A stretch of DNA of 10,887 bases from Vulcanimicrobiota bacterium. Its GTDB lineage: Bacteria > Vulcanimicrobiota > Vulcanimicrobiia > Vulcanimicrobiales > Vulcanimicrobiaceae. Numbering within the stretch: position 1 is the stretch's first letter; each line of letters begins with the position of its first letter. The DNA lies in the NCBI GenBank assembly GCA_019233415.1, contig JAFAMK010000011.1, positions 1 to 10,887 of the forward strand, read 5' to 3'. Made by a program: the position numbers and the translations under genes. This document shows positions 1-7,013 of this stretch, piece by piece. The notes under the pieces are model-generated. The model had not been told where the DNA came from and made no database searches. It saw only the letters and a list, made by a program, of their open reading frames with translations.

Positions 1-909
1 GTCAACGCGCCGCTCGGCGAGGGTGCGCCGGTCCCCGGCCCGCTCGCGCCGCACATCGCCTGCCCGACGACCTCGGGCACCGGCAGCGAGTGCACGGGGA
101 TCGCGATCTTCGACTTCGTGGAGCGCGGGGTGAAGACAGGGATCGCCTCGCGGCGGCTGCGCCCGGCGCTCGGGATCGTCGACCCGGACGCCACGCGCAC
201 GCTCCCCGCCGTGGTCCTCGCGTCGAGCGGGTTCGACGTGCTGGCGCACGCGCTCGAATCGTTCACCGCGCGGCCGTACACGCAGCGCGCGCGGCCCGCG
301 AGCCCGCTCGCGCGACCGCTCTCGCAGGGCGCGAACCCGTACAGCGACCTCGCCTGCACCGAAGCGCTGCGGCTGCTCGGCGATCACCTCGAACGCGCGG
401 TCCACGACGCGCACGACGACGACGCGCGCGAGGCCGTGATGTACGCCGCGACGCTCGCCGGGATCGGCTTCGGGAACGCAGGCGTGCACGTCCCGCACGG
501 GATGGCCTACGCGGTCGCCGGGCAGGTGCACGACTTCGTCCCGCCCGGTTATGGCGCCGACCACGCGATGGTCCCGCACGGCATGTCGGTGATCGTCAGC
601 GCGCCGGCTGCCGGGCGCTTCACCGCGAGCACCGCGCCCGAGAAACACCGCCACGCAGCCATGCTGCTCGGCGCGGAGCGCACGAAGTACGACGACGAGA
701 TCGGCGACGCGCTCGCCGCCGCACTCGCGCGCTTGATGCGCGTCACCGCGATGCCGAACGGGCTGCGCGCGCTCGGCTACCGCGACGCCGACGTCGGCGC
801 GCTCGTCGACGGCGCCTTCGCGCAGCAGCGGCTGCTGGCGAACGCACCGCGCGCCGTCACGCGCGAAGACCTGACCGCGCTGTTCACGGAGGCGATGACG
901 GTGTGGTAG
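1..909 (+). CDS. Iron-containing alcohol dehydrogenase, hydroxyacid-oxoacid transhydrogenase type (5' truncated)
   Basis: The frame is open from base 1 to a TAG at 907-909, giving 302 residues. The N-terminal part, about a third of a typical 420-residue protein, lies outside the window. Near the start is the PTTSGTGSE nucleotide-binding motif of group III Fe-alcohol dehydrogenases. The metal-site region GFDVLAHALES follows (D79 and H83 counted from base 1), then VHVPHGMAYA and GADHAMVPHGMSV, which carry the further histidine ligands. The run through PAAGRFTASTAPEKH closely resembles ADHFE1-type transhydrogenases, which exchange reducing equivalents between 4-hydroxybutyrate and 2-oxoglutarate. 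The family call is strong. Substrate is inferred from similarity, and another short-chain alcohol or hydroxyacid is possible. The gene converges on the DUF308 gene across a repeat. ATG or GTG codons inside the window, such as 118, are not the true start because conserved sequence precedes them. Confidence 0.9.
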   Translation, partial: VNAPLGEGAPVPGPLAPHIACPTTSGTGSECTGIAIFDFVERGVKTGIASRRLRPALGIVDPDATRTLPAVVLASSGFDVLAHALESFTARPYTQRARPASPLARPLSQGANPYSDLACTEALRLLGDHLERAVHDAHDDDAREAVMYAATLAGIGFGNAGVHVPHGMAYAVAGQVHDFVPPGYGADHAMVPHGMSVIVSAPAAGRFTASTAPEKHRHAAMLLGAERTKYDDEIGDALAAALARLMRVTAMPNGLRALGYRDADVGALVDGAFAQQRLLANAPRAVTREDLTALFTEAMTVW

Positions 910-917
910 TCCTTCGT

Positions 918-941
918 CCTTCGACAGGCTCAGGATGACGG
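918..941 (+). repeat. Dispersed 24-base repeat, copy 1 (convergent junction)
   Basis: The core CCTTCGACAGGCTCAGG is followed by ATGACGG. The copy lies between the stops of the convergent dehydrogenase (+) and DUF308 (-) genes. Read on the minus strand it gives CCGTCATCCTGA, which supplies the TGA stop of the DUF308 gene. Copy 2 (3688-3711) differs by one base, AAG for AGG. Copy 3 (8791-8814) is the exact reverse complement. Short palindrome-poor repeats with this core are, to my knowledge, scattered through many bacterial genomes; their function is unsettled. Confidence 0.85.
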
Positions 942-1505
942 GGTGGATGACGGGGTGGTGGTGCGTTCGCGGTGGGTGGTGCGTTCGCGGTGGAAGGCGC
1001 GGGCGAGGATGATGCCCAGGGAGACGAAGAGGCCGCCGGCGATGATCGCGTACGTCGCGAAGAAGTAGAGCAGGCCGATCTCGGCCAGGTTCGTCCAGTC
1101 GATCACGACGATCCCGACGGCGCACGAGGCGATCCCGACCAGCGCGATCCCCCACGAGAGCGCGGGGATCTTCGGGATGAACAGCGCGGCGAAGAACTCC
1201 AGGACGCCGGTCGCGATCGCCCACAGCGCGACGGCCAGGATCAGGATCGTCGTGTTCGGCGCGTACGCGAAGAAGAGGCCCGCGACGACCAGGTCGATGA
1301 TCCCGTCGGCGCCGATCAGCAGCCGCGAGCGGCGCGGAATCGCCAGCCGCACGGCGAGCACGATCGTCAGCACGCCGTCGACGACGAAGTAGGCCGCGAA
1401 CAGCATCTTCGCCGCGTCGACCGAAATCGTGAACGCGGTGATCCCGGCGGCGATCGCGATCACGCCGCGCAGGACGAACACGATCCAGCGCCACGAGACG
1501 TGCAT
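930..1505 (-). CDS. HdeD/DUF308-like six-helix membrane protein
   Basis: This 191-residue, very hydrophobic protein starts at the ATG at 1505-1503. About six membrane segments can be seen, near residues 8-27, 34-56, 62-81, 86-110, 117-135 and 143-168. They are arranged as three similar hairpins with small glycine/alanine-rich helices. Length and pattern match the DUF308/HdeD family, whose E. coli member HdeD is an inner-membrane acid-resistance protein. The role here is unknown. The last 20 residues (172-191) are low-complexity, HRERTT twice then TPSS twice. They come from tandem duplications and the edge of the dispersed repeat, which also provides the stop, so this tail is probably a recent, non-conserved extension. 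The gene is divergent from the small secreted protein at 1594. Confidence 0.8.
   Translation of the reverse strand: MHVSWRWIVFVLRGVIAIAAGITAFTISVDAAKMLFAAYFVVDGVLTIVLAVRLAIPRRSRLLIGADGIIDLVVAGLFFAYAPNTTILILAVALWAIATGVLEFFAALFIPKIPALSWGIALVGIASCAVGIVVIDWTNLAEIGLLYFFATYAIIAGGLFVSLGIILARAFHRERTTHRERTTTPSSTPSS
933..993. repeat. Two adjacent tandem duplications (12 bp x2 and 18 bp x2)
   Basis: The 12-base unit GGATGACGGGGT occurs at 933-944 and 945-956. The 18-base unit GTGGTGCGTTCGCGGTGG occurs at 958-975 and 976-993, with both copies identical. Both lengths are multiples of three, so on the minus strand they keep the DUF308 frame and encode TPSS twice and HRERTT twice. The 12-base unit overlaps the edge of the dispersed repeat, suggesting that edge was duplicated. 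Confidence 0.9.
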
Positions 1506-1593
1506 GGGGGACCGTTCGAGGGACCGCCGGCCGCTCCCGTCGCCGTAAGCGGGCCTACAGCGCCGCGGCGAGCCCGCGCGCTATCGTGGCGTC

Positions 1594-1935
1594 ATGACGA
1601 AGATATTCCTTTCCGCCGCGCTCGCGTCCGCGGCGCTGGCGCTTCCCGGCTTCGCGCTCGCCGACGACGCGCACGACGCGATGGCGCACGATGCGATGCA
1701 GCCGACGACCGCGGCGACGATGCTCTGCCGGCCGGCGGCGGCGGGCGAGAAGCCGATGGCGATGATGATGGGGACGAAGGCGCCGCTCGTCTGCAAGGCG
1801 ATCGCGCCGCAGATGATGCAGAAGGGCAAGGGCGGTCCCGACCTCTCGCAGGCGCTCACGCCGGATCAGGTCGACGCCGCTTGGCGAGCGTACATTCAGT
1901 CGGTGATCGTCGTTCCGAACACGGGCGGCGGCTGA
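1594..1935 (+). CDS. Small secreted protein of unknown function, methionine-rich
   Basis: The protein has 113 residues. It begins MTKIFLSAALASAALALPG and continues to FALA, a Sec signal peptide with probable cleavage after A23 (ALA/DD). The mature part of about 90 residues has two repeats of the pattern HDAM (residues 27-30 and 32-35), a KPMAMMMG cluster (53-60), a QMMQKGKGG stretch (73-81) and two cysteines (C45, C67) that could form a disulphide. The C-terminus is VVPNTGGG. I do not recognise a family. Met/His clusters in a small exported protein are seen in periplasmic copper- or silver-binding proteins, but that is only a suggestion. No good Shine-Dalgarno is visible before the ATG. The signal peptide is the main support for this start. 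It is divergent from the DUF308 gene and 86 bases upstream of the PstS-like gene. Confidence 0.72.
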   Translation: MTKIFLSAALASAALALPGFALADDAHDAMAHDAMQPTTAATMLCRPAAAGEKPMAMMMGTKAPLVCKAIAPQMMQKGKGGPDLSQALTPDQVDAAWRAYIQSVIVVPNTGGG

Positions 1936-1939
1936 GTCT

Positions 1940-1967
1940 TCGGTGGCCATAATCCGGCCTTAACCGA
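1940..1967 (+). other. Imperfect inverted repeat between two genes
   Basis: The arms TCGGT-GGCC and GGCC-TTA-ACCGA could form a 9-pair stem with a 3-base bulge and a 7-base loop. It lies 5 bases after the stop of the small secreted protein. There is no T-tract, so it is not a classical terminator. It might weakly terminate transcription or protect the 3' end. Confidence 0.25.
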
Positions 1968-2008
1968 GGTCGCGCAGAATCGACGCGTCGCGCCGCGTCC
2001 TGCGTTTC

Positions 2009-2024
2009 GAGGAGCACCCGTTTG
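2009..2024 (+). promoter_or_regulatory. Ribosome-binding site that sets a TTG start
   Basis: GAGGAG at 2009-2014 sits 7 bases before a TTG at 2022-2024. That TTG opens directly onto a complete signal peptide (MRLRSALLTALTLL...). No ATG or GTG gives a complete signal peptide with a comparable site, so TTG is the likely initiator. Confidence 0.7.
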
Positions 2025-3053
2025 CGTCTGCGTTCCGCCCTCCTGACTGCTCTCACTTTGCTCGTCGTCCCGCTGGCCGCCAGTGCCCGGGTGCAGCTCA
2101 GGGAGACCGGTTCGACGCTCCTCTACCCGGTGATGAATGCGTGGGTCGCGGCGTACGGCAAGGTCGCGCCGGACGTCGACGTCGCGACCGAGGCGACCGG
2201 TTCGGGCGCCGGCGTCGCAGCGGCCGAGAGCGGCTCGGCCAACCTTGGGGCGTCGGACGCGTACCTCACGAACGACGCCGCGTCGCGCGGCGACCTGGTG
2301 CAGATTCCGCTCGCGATCTCGGGACAGTTCGTCGCGTACAACCTCTCCGGCGTGACCGGGCTGAAGCTCACCGGCGACGTCCTCGCCGCGGTCTACACGG
2401 GCAAGATCGTGAAGTGGAACGACCCCAAGATCGCCGCGCTCAACGCCGGCCTGAAGCTGCCTGATGAGACGATCGTCCCGCTGCGCCGCTCCGACAAGTC
2501 GGGCGACACGTTCCTGTTCACCTCGTTCCTGGCGTCGTCGGCGCCGCACGCCTGGACGGTCACGCCGGCCACGTCGATCGCCTGGCCGAACGTCGCGGGT
2601 GAAGAGACCGCGAAGGGGAACCCCGAGCTGCTGCAACTGCTGCAGAACACCCGCGACGGGATCGCGTACATCGGGATCAGCCTGTACGAGCAGACCGCGG
2701 CCAAAGGGCTCGGGATCGCGGCGCTGCGCAACCGCGACGGCCAGTTCGTCATGCCGACGAAGGCCGCGCTCCAAGAGGCGACCTCGCGCATCGGGCACGT
2801 CGCGCGCGACGGGCGCGTCTCGCTGATCGACCTCCCCGGCGCGCACACCTACCCGATCGCCAACGTGGAGTACGCGATCGTGAAGAAGAAGCAGCCCGAC
2901 GCGGGGACGGCGCAGTCGCTGCGCGCCTTCCTGGGCTGGATCATCGACCCGACCGGCGGGAACGCACCGGCGATGCTCGACCCGGTCCACTTCGTTCCGC
3001 TTCCCGATTCGCTGCGCGGCCTGAGCCGGGAAACGATCGCCGCCCTGAGATAA
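2022..3053 (+). CDS. pstS: Phosphate ABC transporter substrate-binding protein, PstS type
   Basis: The protein has 343 residues and a Sec signal peptide (1-22, AASA/R) with no lipobox cysteine, so it should be a soluble periplasmic protein. It captures phosphate for a PstCAB importer. Features of the PstS fold are TGSTLLYP (29-36, first anion-binding loop), ATGSGAG, GASDA, YTGKIVKWNDPKI and the second phosphate loop R156-S-D-K-S-G-D-T163, then FLFTSFL. The last loop matches the SGDTF form seen in mycobacterial PstS rather than the SGTSF of E. coli. DGIAYIG and a conserved C-terminal helix follow, so the protein is full length. No pstC, pstA, pstB or phoU is next to it, and no clear Pho box is visible upstream. 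It lies 33 bases before the NicO-like gene and could be co-transcribed with it. A PstS-like protein with another oxyanion as ligand cannot be excluded. Confidence 0.9.
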   Translation: MRLRSALLTALTLLVVPLAASARVQLRETGSTLLYPVMNAWVAAYGKVAPDVDVATEATGSGAGVAAAESGSANLGASDAYLTNDAASRGDLVQIPLAISGQFVAYNLSGVTGLKLTGDVLAAVYTGKIVKWNDPKIAALNAGLKLPDETIVPLRRSDKSGDTFLFTSFLASSAPHAWTVTPATSIAWPNVAGEETAKGNPELLQLLQNTRDGIAYIGISLYEQTAAKGLGIAALRNRDGQFVMPTKAALQEATSRIGHVARDGRVSLIDLPGAHTYPIANVEYAIVKKKQPDAGTAQSLRAFLGWIIDPTGGNAPAMLDPVHFVPLPDSLRGLSRETIAALR

Positions 3054-3086
3054 CATCCGGCCGGCGCGCGCGACCGTTCTGCGGTC

Positions 3087-4667
3087 ATGCGCGCGCTGCT
3101 CCGGTTCACCGCCGCGACCGTGCTTGCCATCGCGGCCGTCGTGCGGCCGGCGGCGGCGCACCCGCTCGGGAACTTCACGGTCAATCATCTCTCGCGGATC
3201 ACCGCGGAGCGCGGGCGCGTCGAGGTTCGGTACGTCCTCGACCTCGCCGAGATCCCGAGCTTCACGCTCGACCGCGCACTCGACCGGCGCGGGGCGCCCT
3301 CGCAGCCCACGCTCGAGCACTGGGCGGCCGCACACGCCGCGACGATCGCGCCCGAACTCCGGCTGACGATCGACGGCCGTCCCACGCCGCTCAGCCCGCT
3401 CCGCTCGACCGTGCGCAGACGGCCCGGAGCGGCTGGGCTGCCGACGCTCTACGTCACGGCGACCTATGCCGCGCGCATCGAGCCGGGAGCGCACCGGCTG
3501 ACCTATCGCGACGAAACCGAACCGGGTCGTCTCGGCTGGACGGACGTCGTCGTCGGCGCGGCGCGCGAGCCGACCGATGAGCTGCGCACGTACCCCAGCG
3601 CGCTCACCGGCTCGCCGCGCACGCGCATCGCGGTCGCGGCCGACGTGTATGCTGACGGCCGCATCGGAGAGCGCGTCGACGCGCCGCCCTTCGACAAGCT
3701 CAGGATGACGGGAGGGGCCGTCGCCGCAAGCGCGGGGCTCACGCGAACGAGTGCGCTCGCCGACTTGCTGGCGCGCGGCAGCGGCGACCCGCTTGCGGTG
3801 CTCGGTGCGCTGCTGCTCGCGATCGCGCTCGGGGCGCTCCACGCGCTGGAACCCGGGCACGGGAAGACGCTGCTTGCGGTCTCGCTCGTCGGCGCGCGCG
3901 CCACGGCGCGGCAAGCGTTCGTCCTCGCCGGCGCGCTGACCGTCGCGCACACCGCCGGCGTCCTTGCGTTCGGCGTCGTCGTCCTCGCCGCGGCACGATG
4001 GATCGTCCCGGAACAACTCTATCCGTGGCTGACGCTTGCCGCAGGCGTCGTCGTCGCGGCCCTCGGCGCACGCGCCCTCGCACGCCAGGTTCACGCACGG
4101 TTGCCGCACGCACTCGGCGATCACCACACGCACGCGCACTCTCACGATGACCTGGACGACGAGGCGCACGCGCGTGCCCACGCGATTCCGGGAACTGCGC
4201 CGCTGACGTTCGGCAGCGCGGTCGTGGCTGCTGCCAGCGGGAACGTCGCACCGTGCCCGGCCGCGCTCGTCGTGCTGCTGGCGGCGGTCGCGCTGCACCG
4301 TGTCGGCTATGGGCTCGCGCTGATCGTTGCGTTCAGCCTCGGGCTCGCAGCAGTGCTGACGGTCATCGGCGTTGCCGTCGTGCGCAGTGCCGCGTGGCTC
4401 GTTGCGCGCCCGCGCTTCGACCGTGTCGCGCGGTTGGCACCGCTCGTCACCGCGGTCGTGATCGCAGTCGCCGGCGCGGCGATGGTCGCGCGCGGCCTCG
4501 CGGCACAGGCGGACGGTGTCCCCGTGCCGGTCATCGGCGCACTGGTTCTCGTCGCAGTCGCTGGCTATGCGCTCACCGGCCACCGGCACACCTCTCACGC
4601 ACACGGCCACCACGCGCACGGCGCGCACGAACACGCGCACAGCCCACATGCGGAGGTCGCCGCGTGA
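3087..4667 (+). CDS. NicO/RcnA-like nickel/cobalt permease with extracytoplasmic N-terminal domain
   Basis: The 526-residue product has a signal peptide (1-24, AAA/HPLGNF). A non-membrane domain of about 175 residues begins HPLGNFTVNH and VRYVLDLAEIP, a pattern found in front of some NicO-type permeases. After a linker comes a polytopic domain from about residue 235. It carries HALEPGHGKT (252-261, H252, E255 and H258 as likely metal ligands) and NVAPCPAAL (386-394, P389-C390-P391), both typical of the NicO/RcnA family. A His/Asp-rich loop (HHTHAHSHDD) lies between the two motifs, and the C-terminus is a second His-rich segment. Nickel or cobalt transport is likely. Direction is not evident: RcnA exports, while other members import. 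Residues 200-210 (PPFDKLRMTGG) are encoded by the dispersed repeat in frame, in the linker. The stop overlaps the next start by 4 bases. Confidence 0.85.
   Translation: MRALLRFTAATVLAIAAVVRPAAAHPLGNFTVNHLSRITAERGRVEVRYVLDLAEIPSFTLDRALDRRGAPSQPTLEHWAAAHAATIAPELRLTIDGRPTPLSPLRSTVRRRPGAAGLPTLYVTATYAARIEPGAHRLTYRDETEPGRLGWTDVVVGAAREPTDELRTYPSALTGSPRTRIAVAADVYADGRIGERVDAPPFDKLRMTGGAVAASAGLTRTSALADLLARGSGDPLAVLGALLLAIALGALHALEPGHGKTLLAVSLVGARATARQAFVLAGALTVAHTAGVLAFGVVVLAAARWIVPEQLYPWLTLAAGVVVAALGARALARQVHARLPHALGDHHTHAHSHDDLDDEAHARAHAIPGTAPLTFGSAVVAAASGNVAPCPAALVVLLAAVALHRVGYGLALIVAFSLGLAAVLTVIGVAVVRSAAWLVARPRFDRVARLAPLVTAVVIAVAGAAMVARGLAAQADGVPVPVIGALVLVAVAGYALTGHRHTSHAHGHHAHGAHEHAHSPHAEVAA
3688..3711 (+). 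repeat. Dispersed 24-base repeat, copy 2, inside the NicO-like gene
   Basis: CCTTCGACAAGCTCAGG then ATGACGG differs from copies 1 and 3 at one base. It is read in frame as PFDKLRMT and lies in the linker between the extracytoplasmic domain and the first helix of the permease domain. It adds no stop codon and no frameshift. Confidence 0.85.
4652..4667 (+). promoter_or_regulatory. Ribosome-binding site and GTGA stop-start overlap
   Basis: GGAGG at 4652-4656 lies inside the end of the NicO-like gene, 7 bases before GTG at 4664-4666. The upstream TGA is 4665-4667. This decides the GTG start of the next gene over longer in-frame extensions and implies translational coupling of the two permeases. 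Confidence 0.8.
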
Positions 4668-5461
4668 TCGGCCTCGGCGCGTTTACCGTGTTCGTCCTCG
4701 GGCTGCGCCACGGTGCCGATCCGGATCACCTTGCGGCGATCGACAACGTCACCCGCAACGCGTACGGTGCGACGCCGCGGTTGAGCCGGTTCGTCGGGAC
4801 GTTCTTCGCGGGAGGGCATGCGGTGATGGTGCTTGCGATCTCCGCGCTCGTCGGGCTGCTCGGCGCACGGTTCGCCGCGCACGGCGCAGCGATCGAGACG
4901 GTCGGGACGTGGGTCTCGATCGTCGTCCTACTCGTGGTCGCGGCGATGAACCTGCGCGCGCTGCGCGCCGGCGAGGCGCGCGTTGCGGGCGCCCGCACAA
5001 AGCTCCTGCCCCGCGCGCTGCGCGAGGGGTCGAGCGCGCTCGTCGCCGTGCCGATCGGACTGCTGTTCGGGTTCGGGTTCGAGACGTCGAGCCAGATCGC
5101 TGCGTACGCCGTCGCGTTCGGCACCGACGCCGGGCTCACCGGCGCGCTCATGGTCGGCGCGGCGTTCTCGCTCGGGATGATCTGCACCGACACGCTGGAC
5201 TCCCTGCTCGTGCACCGTCTGCTCTCGCAGCGCGTGCAGCTTCCCGGGTTGATGCGCGTGTGGATCGGTGCGGTCACGGTCTTGGCCGTCGCGGTTGCGC
5301 TGTACGAGATCGCGCAGGTCGTGGGCTGGCGCTCGCCGGTCGGCGACCTCGCGGTCAGCGGCGCGCTCGTCGGCGCGCTCGTGCTGGTCTTCGCATACGT
5401 GACGGCGCGCACGCGTCGCGCGACGCAATCCGCTCGCGCGTTCGAGCCGTTCTCGTCGTAG
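4664..5461 (+). CDS. Short NiCoT-type nickel/cobalt permease
   Basis: The product has 265 residues. The first helix carries RHGADPDHLAAIDN (15-28), the signature helix of the NiCoT family (consensus H-A-x-D-A-D-H), with H16, D19, D21 and H22 as expected metal-recognition residues. Further family elements are GHAV in helix II, FGFGFETSSQ (135-144, the counterpart of LGFDTATE) and GMICTDTLD (171-179). About six to seven membrane segments are visible. The protein is shorter than classical NiCoTs such as HoxN or NixA (roughly 300-380 residues). These proteins usually take up Ni2+ and/or Co2+ through the inner membrane. It is translationally coupled to the NicO-like gene and 30 bases upstream of the DUF4331 genes. 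No nickel enzyme is encoded within the window, so the user of the metal is unknown. Confidence 0.85.
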   Translation: MIGLGAFTVFVLGLRHGADPDHLAAIDNVTRNAYGATPRLSRFVGTFFAGGHAVMVLAISALVGLLGARFAAHGAAIETVGTWVSIVVLLVVAAMNLRALRAGEARVAGARTKLLPRALREGSSALVAVPIGLLFGFGFETSSQIAAYAVAFGTDAGLTGALMVGAAFSLGMICTDTLDSLLVHRLLSQRVQLPGLMRVWIGAVTVLAVAVALYEIAQVVGWRSPVGDLAVSGALVGALVLVFAYVTARTRRATQSARAFEPFSS

Positions 5462-5491
5462 CAGCTCCCTGCTCCGAGAGGACACCCTCGC

Positions 5492-6382
5492 ATGACGATA
5501 CCGCGGATTCTGCGCGCGCTGACGCTCGTCACCGTCGTCGCCGCCGGCGTGCTCTACACCGTGCACCCGGCCCGCAGCTCCGACCACCAGGACACCTACA
5601 ACCTCGCGCACCGCGCGAACACGTCGGCCGACATCACGGACGTCTTCGTGTTCCCCGCACCGGGTAATCCGAACGACGTCGTGTTCGTGATGAACGTCTC
5701 GCCGCTGATCCCGGCGGGGATGGGCACGTCTTCGTTCTTCGACCCCTCGCTGATGTGGCAGTTCAAGATCGCGCACGGCGCGACGCAGCCGGAAGACCAG
5801 GTCATCCAGCTCGGTGTGAGCGGAACCGGTGCGAGCCAGCAGATCACGCTGTACGGACCGGCGCGGCCGAACGAGGTCGGCACGACGAACACGTTCGTTC
5901 CCGCGACCGGATCGTTCGCGTACAACACGCCGGCGACGCTGAGCAACGGCATCAAAGTCTTCGCCGGCCCGCGCGCCGACCCGTTCTACATCGACCTGTT
6001 CGCGCTGTTCTCGTTCATCGGTGACCGCAACTTCGCAACCCACAACTCGCAGACCGACCCCGGCCCGGAGACCGGCGGCCCGCTCTTCAACGGCGACTCG
6101 GTCGGCCCGCCCGGCGCGTTCGCGCCCGGCTACGACAAGAGCGCGAACCCGGCGCACCCGACGTTCAACGGCTTCGCGGCCGGGACGATGTCCGGCGCAA
6201 CCTCGCCGCTCGGCAACTACGCGTGCAGCACGAACCCGCCGACGAACACGCTGACCGACCTCGGCGGCGGCTTCAACGTGCTCGCGTTCGTCGTCGAAGT
6301 GCCGCGCTCGATGCTCACCACGGGCTACGGCAGCTCGACGATCCACGTCTGGGCGACGGCCAACTCGTCGACCGGCTCATAG
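5492..6382 (+). CDS. DUF4331-type exported protein, N-terminal portion of the family
   Basis: The product has 296 residues. ATG 5492 follows GAGAGGA at 5476-5482. Residues 1-28 form a hydrophobic export signal, and the mature start SSDHQDTYNLAHRANTSADITDVFVF corresponds to the SSHREAP...TDVY opening of DUF4331 proteins. Later FAGPRADPFYIDL (about 156-168) matches their conserved FAGQRDDPFFVDL block, and the end NVLAFVVEVPRSML is also family-like. The usual C-terminal block (LARPAxxE ... R.L.DDVI) is absent here and instead lies in the next gene, so the family appears split over two adjacent genes. The biochemical role of DUF4331 is unknown. The protein should be periplasmic or surface-exposed. 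It lies 13 bases before its partner and 30 bases after the NiCoT-type permease. Confidence 0.82.
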   Translation: MTIPRILRALTLVTVVAAGVLYTVHPARSSDHQDTYNLAHRANTSADITDVFVFPAPGNPNDVVFVMNVSPLIPAGMGTSSFFDPSLMWQFKIAHGATQPEDQVIQLGVSGTGASQQITLYGPARPNEVGTTNTFVPATGSFAYNTPATLSNGIKVFAGPRADPFYIDLFALFSFIGDRNFATHNSQTDPGPETGGPLFNGDSVGPPGAFAPGYDKSANPAHPTFNGFAAGTMSGATSPLGNYACSTNPPTNTLTDLGGGFNVLAFVVEVPRSMLTTGYGSSTIHVWATANSSTGS

Positions 6383-6395
6383 GGAGGACGCGCAG

Positions 6396-7004
6396 ATGAC
6401 CAGATCGTTTCTCGGCCTCGTCGCGCTCGGCGGCGCGCTCGGCCTCGGCCTCGCCGCCTGCAACGGCGGCGGGACGACGAGCCCGCCGATCAACACCGGG
6501 ACGAAGATCCCGTCGTACGTGCAGATCGAACTGCTCGCGCGGCCGGCGGTGAAGGAAGTCTTCGAGAACTTCACCGACCACGCGACGACGAACGCCGTCG
6601 AACCGTACGCCGGCTCGCCGGCCGACCCGCTCCAAGCCGAGATCGCGTCGACCGAAAACGCGCTCCGGCCGCCGAACGCGGCGCTCGGCACGAACTACGG
6701 CAACGCGCTGGCGAGCATCTTGTACCCGAACGAGTACGCCGTCGACCTGTCGAACATGACCGACAAGGCGTCGTACCTCGGCGTCGAGACGGGCGGCGCG
6801 ACCGGCGGAAAGTTCGGCGGGCGCGACCTCGCCGACGACGTCGTCGGCATCTCGCTCGGCGCGCTGTTCGGCGGAACGCTCCCCGCGCTCGGCGTGCAGC
6901 CCGAGGACCACGAAGAGAACGGCTGCATCGCGACCGAGAACCTCGCGCAGAACGCGAGCCAGGCGAAGAGCACGACGTTCCCGTACCTCGCGTCGCCGCA
7001 CTAG
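6396..7004 (+). CDS. DUF4331-like lipoprotein, C-terminal portion of the family
   Basis: The protein has 202 residues. A strong GGGAGGA site at 6383-6389 precedes ATG 6396. The N-terminus is a lipoprotein signal with lipobox LAAC and lipidated C22, followed by a flexible NGGGTTSPP linker. The mature domain contains YVQIELLARPAVKEVFENF and GRDLADDVVGISLGALFGG, which correspond to the IERLARPAINE and R-x-L-DDVIDITL blocks in the C-terminal half of single-chain DUF4331 proteins. Together with the preceding 296-residue protein it makes up roughly one full DUF4331 protein. This is not a simple frameshift, because this gene has its own ribosome-binding site and lipobox. It is likely membrane-anchored and may pair with the product of the preceding gene. 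Function is unknown. Confidence 0.78.
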   Translation: MTRSFLGLVALGGALGLGLAACNGGGTTSPPINTGTKIPSYVQIELLARPAVKEVFENFTDHATTNAVEPYAGSPADPLQAEIASTENALRPPNAALGTNYGNALASILYPNEYAVDLSNMTDKASYLGVETGGATGGKFGGRDLADDVVGISLGALFGGTLPALGVQPEDHEENGCIATENLAQNASQAKSTTFPYLASPH

Positions 7005-7013
7005 GACGCGCGG

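Noticed and set aside
1549..1577. Inverted repeat GCGGGC/GCCCGC between the divergent DUF308 and small secreted protein genes
   Set aside because: Short GC-only arms with a 17-base spacer are expected by chance at this composition, and it does not line up with a promoter or start.
1896..4649. Very long (917-codon) open frame on the minus strand
   Set aside because: It lies opposite the PstS- and NicO-type genes, is extremely Arg/Asp-rich without any recognisable domain, and reflects the GC-rich codon pattern of the true strand.
4253..4663. Upstream extension of the NiCoT frame
   Set aside because: The added sequence is Arg/Ala-rich and overlaps the NicO-like permease domain. The GTG at 4664 with GGAGG seven bases upstream and the RHGADPDH helix shortly after is the natural start.
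4928..6346. 472-codon minus-strand open frame opposite the NiCoT and DUF4331 genes
   Set aside because: Low-complexity Arg/Asp/Glu composition; the plus-strand products match families.
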